In this document: positions 62,656 through 64,000 of the stretch, one piece after another | Layout of the letters: each line of letters opens with the position of its first letter | Position numbering within the stretch: the first letter of the stretch is position 1 | NCBI RefSeq assembly: GCF_010500815.1 | Contig: NZ_JAAAMG010000020.1 | Location: forward strand, 42,411-106,410 | Direction: 5' to 3' | Length of the DNA: 64,000 bases | From: Jiella pacifica | GTDB lineage: Bacteria; Pseudomonadota; Alphaproteobacteria; Rhizobiales; Rhizobiaceae | Notes under the pieces: model-generated | Seen by the model: only the letters and a program-made list of their open reading frames with translations | Told to the model about the DNA's origin: nothing | Database searches by the model: none | Program-made: the position numbers and the translations under genes

Positions 62656-63678
62656 TTGAAACGATCAATCTTCACGACGACGCTGAGCGCCGCTGCACTT
62701 CTCGCGATGGCCGGCTTCGCCAACGCGCAAGAATATTCATTCCGCTTCCAGTCATCGGACCCTGCGGGCAACCCGAATTTCGAATACCAGAAGGGCTGGA
62801 CGGATCTCGTCAAGGAGCGCTCGGACGGCAAGGTTCAGATCGAGCTGCTGCCGGTCGGCTCCGTGGTCGAGTACAATGAAACGCTCGACGCGGTCGCCGC
62901 AGGCATTCTCGACGGCCAGATCTGCGACAGCTCCTACTGGGCCGGCAAGGACCCTGCCTTTGGCCTCATCGCCAATCCGGTTGGTGCGTGGTCGGATCCC
63001 GCGCAGATGATCGACTTCGTCGAGAACGGCGGCGGCAAGGAGATCATGCAGGAACTTCTCGGTTCCTACGGCCTGCACTTCATCGGCGTGTCGACGCCGG
63101 GGCTCGAAGCCTTCGTCTCGCGCGTTCCGCTCGACGGGGTCGACGACCTCAAGGGCTTGAAGATGCGCTCGCCGGAGGGCCCGATCGCCAACGTCTTCGC
63201 GGCCGCAGGCGCTTCGCCGGTGAATCTGCCTTCGGCGGAAGTCTTTACCTCGCTCGACAAGGGCGTTGTCGACGCGGCCGACTATTCGGTCTTCTCCGTC
63301 AATCAGCAGCAGGGCCTCAACGACATCGCCCCCAATCCCGTCTATCCAGGGTTTCACTCGCTTCCGCTGGTTGAGGTGTCGATGAACCAGGGCAAGTGGG
63401 ACGCGCTGCCCGACGACATCAAGACGATGTTGGAAGAGACGGTGAAGGAGTTCCAGAAGACCCAGGTCGAAGGCAACAAGGCCGCCGATCTGAAGGCCGT
63501 CGAGGAGGCCAAGGCGGGTGGCAAGATCACCATTCACGACTGGTCCGAGGAAGAGCGCGCCAAGTTCCGCCAGCTCGGCCAGGCGGAGTGGGAGACGATC
63601 GCCAAGCAGTCGCCGCAGGCTCAGAAGGTCTACGACACGCTGACCGCCTATCTGAAGGAAAAGAACCTCCTCCAGTAA
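62656..63678 (+). CDS. dctP: TRAP transporter substrate-binding protein (DctP family)
   Basis: A 340-residue periplasmic binding protein. Signal peptide residues 1-25 (LSAAALLAMAGFANA). The family pattern DGKVQIELLPVGSVVEYNET, GLKMRSPEGPIANVFAAAGA SPVNLPSAEVFTSLDKGVVD AAD places the carboxylate-binding Arg near residue 170. The start is a TTG at 62656 with GGGAGGA upstream. It binds organic or sugar acids; neighbours point to an aldonate or uronate. A terminator follows. Confidence 0.93.
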   Translation: MKRSIFTTTLSAAALLAMAGFANAQEYSFRFQSSDPAGNPNFEYQKGWTDLVKERSDGKVQIELLPVGSVVEYNETLDAVAAGILDGQICDSSYWAGKDPAFGLIANPVGAWSDPAQMIDFVENGGGKEIMQELLGSYGLHFIGVSTPGLEAFVSRVPLDGVDDLKGLKMRSPEGPIANVFAAAGASPVNLPSAEVFTSLDKGVVDAADYSVFSVNQQQGLNDIAPNPVYPGFHSLPLVEVSMNQGKWDALPDDIKTMLEETVKEFQKTQVEGNKAADLKAVEEAKAGGKITIHDWSEEERAKFRQLGQAEWETIAKQSPQAQKVYDTLTAYLKEKNLLQ

Positions 63679-63687
63679 AGAGGTTCA

Positions 63688-63720
63688 ACGGCCGCGCCTA
63701 TGAGAAGCGCGGCCGTTTTT
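63688..63720 (+). terminator. Rho-independent terminator after dctP
   Basis: ACGGCCGCGC (63688-63697) pairs perfectly with GCGCGGCCGT (63707-63716) over a nine-base loop, followed by TTTT. It stands between dctP and dctQ, so it probably lowers expression of the permease genes relative to the binding protein. Confidence 0.85.
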
Positions 63721-63757
63721 GTTCGTCGTTATTCTCACCCATTTGGGCACGATCACC

Positions 63758-64000
63758 ATGAGCGATCCATCCCGCACCGAAGACGAGATCGATCTGGCCG
63801 CGTCCAGCGAAGGCAGCGGCCGCACCGCGCCGGAAGCCGGGCTGATGGGCCAGCTCGTGGATCGCAGTGGCTATCTCTTTGCCGCAGGTATCGTGCTCGC
63901 GGCCGCCATCCTGCTCTACGAAGTCTTCATGCGCTATTTCTTCAACAGCCCGACGATTTGGGTGCATGAGACGAGCGTCTTCCTGTGCGGCCTCGCCTTC
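63758..64000 (+). CDS. dctQ: TRAP transporter small permease subunit, DctQ type (3' end outside window)
   Basis: 81 residues are visible. After an acidic cytoplasmic start (SDPSRTEDEIDLAASSEGSG) come the first helix GYLFAAGIVLAAAILLYEVF MRYFFNSPTIWVHETSVF, the conserved DctQ block with R-Y-F and W-V-E. It forms the membrane complex with a DctM subunit expected beyond the edge. The gene starts 38 nt after the terminator. Confidence 0.9.
   Translation, partial: MSDPSRTEDEIDLAASSEGSGRTAPEAGLMGQLVDRSGYLFAAGIVLAAAILLYEVFMRYFFNSPTIWVHETSVFLCGLAF

Overview
The window looks like part of a large plasmid (or chromid) of an alphaproteobacterium, most likely order Hyphomicrobiales/Rhizobiales. The evidence is a repABC-type repA-repB pair near 46-47 kb, a TrbM-family protein, an ArdC antirestriction protein, an inactivated RelE/HigB-type toxin with its antitoxin, two hipBA modules, IS21 and IS630 remnants, and an EipB (DUF1849) protein typical of that order. 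No rRNA, tRNA or CRISPR array was seen.

Layout. (1) 1-10.9 kb is a metal-resistance block. It holds a Zn/Cd/Pb P-type ATPase cut by the window edge with a divergent MerR regulator, then a probable ArsR-controlled operon on the minus strand (CDF exporter, Ca/cation antiporter, CcdA, LspA, CYP152 P450). After that come decayed genes: a frameshifted ZIP transporter, an lgt without its 5' end and a CDF fragment, the last two joined by a 50-bp scar of two head-to-head IS21-type ends. (2) 11.3-17.6 kb is an envelope block: transglutaminase-like peptidase, three-part cell-wall enzyme set (two L,D-transpeptidase-fold proteins, SleB hydrolase), a parvulin isomerase gene broken by one amber codon, and EipB. 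(3) 17.7-31.7 kb is a second metal and redox block: a ZntA-type ATPase operon with DUF411, PCuAC and SCO proteins, a third L,D-transpeptidase, and a MerR regulator. Three near-identical MerR operators (17.74, 25.36 and 25.86 kb) tie the ATPase operon, a small membrane protein and a downstream run (acyltransferase, DsbA, CtaG, CDF, ZIP, DsbB, DsbA) into one predicted regulon.

(4) 31.8-36.0 kb has a frameshifted ynfA, a serine recombinase with a res-like site, a WGR protein and a KaiC/HWE-kinase/receiver operon without kaiA or kaiB. (5) 36.2-45.2 kb is a block of hipBA plus Cu/Ag efflux genes (exported Cys/Met protein, FixH/YtkA, CusB, CusA) lying between an IS21 remnant and an IS630 remnant. 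(6) 45.2-57.3 kb is the plasmid backbone: repB, repA, two copies of a leader that each seem to encode a ctRNA-like antisense RNA, a winged-helix candidate Rep protein in place of repC, trbM, the broken toxin-antitoxin pair, ardC and a second hipBA. (7) 57.5-64.0 kb is a sugar-acid catabolic cluster (enolase-superfamily dehydratase, SDR, idonate-type dehydrogenase, 2-hydroxyacid dehydrogenase) divergent from a GntR regulator and a TRAP transporter that runs off the window.

Functions were assigned from motifs and family knowledge by reading the sequence; no database search was run.
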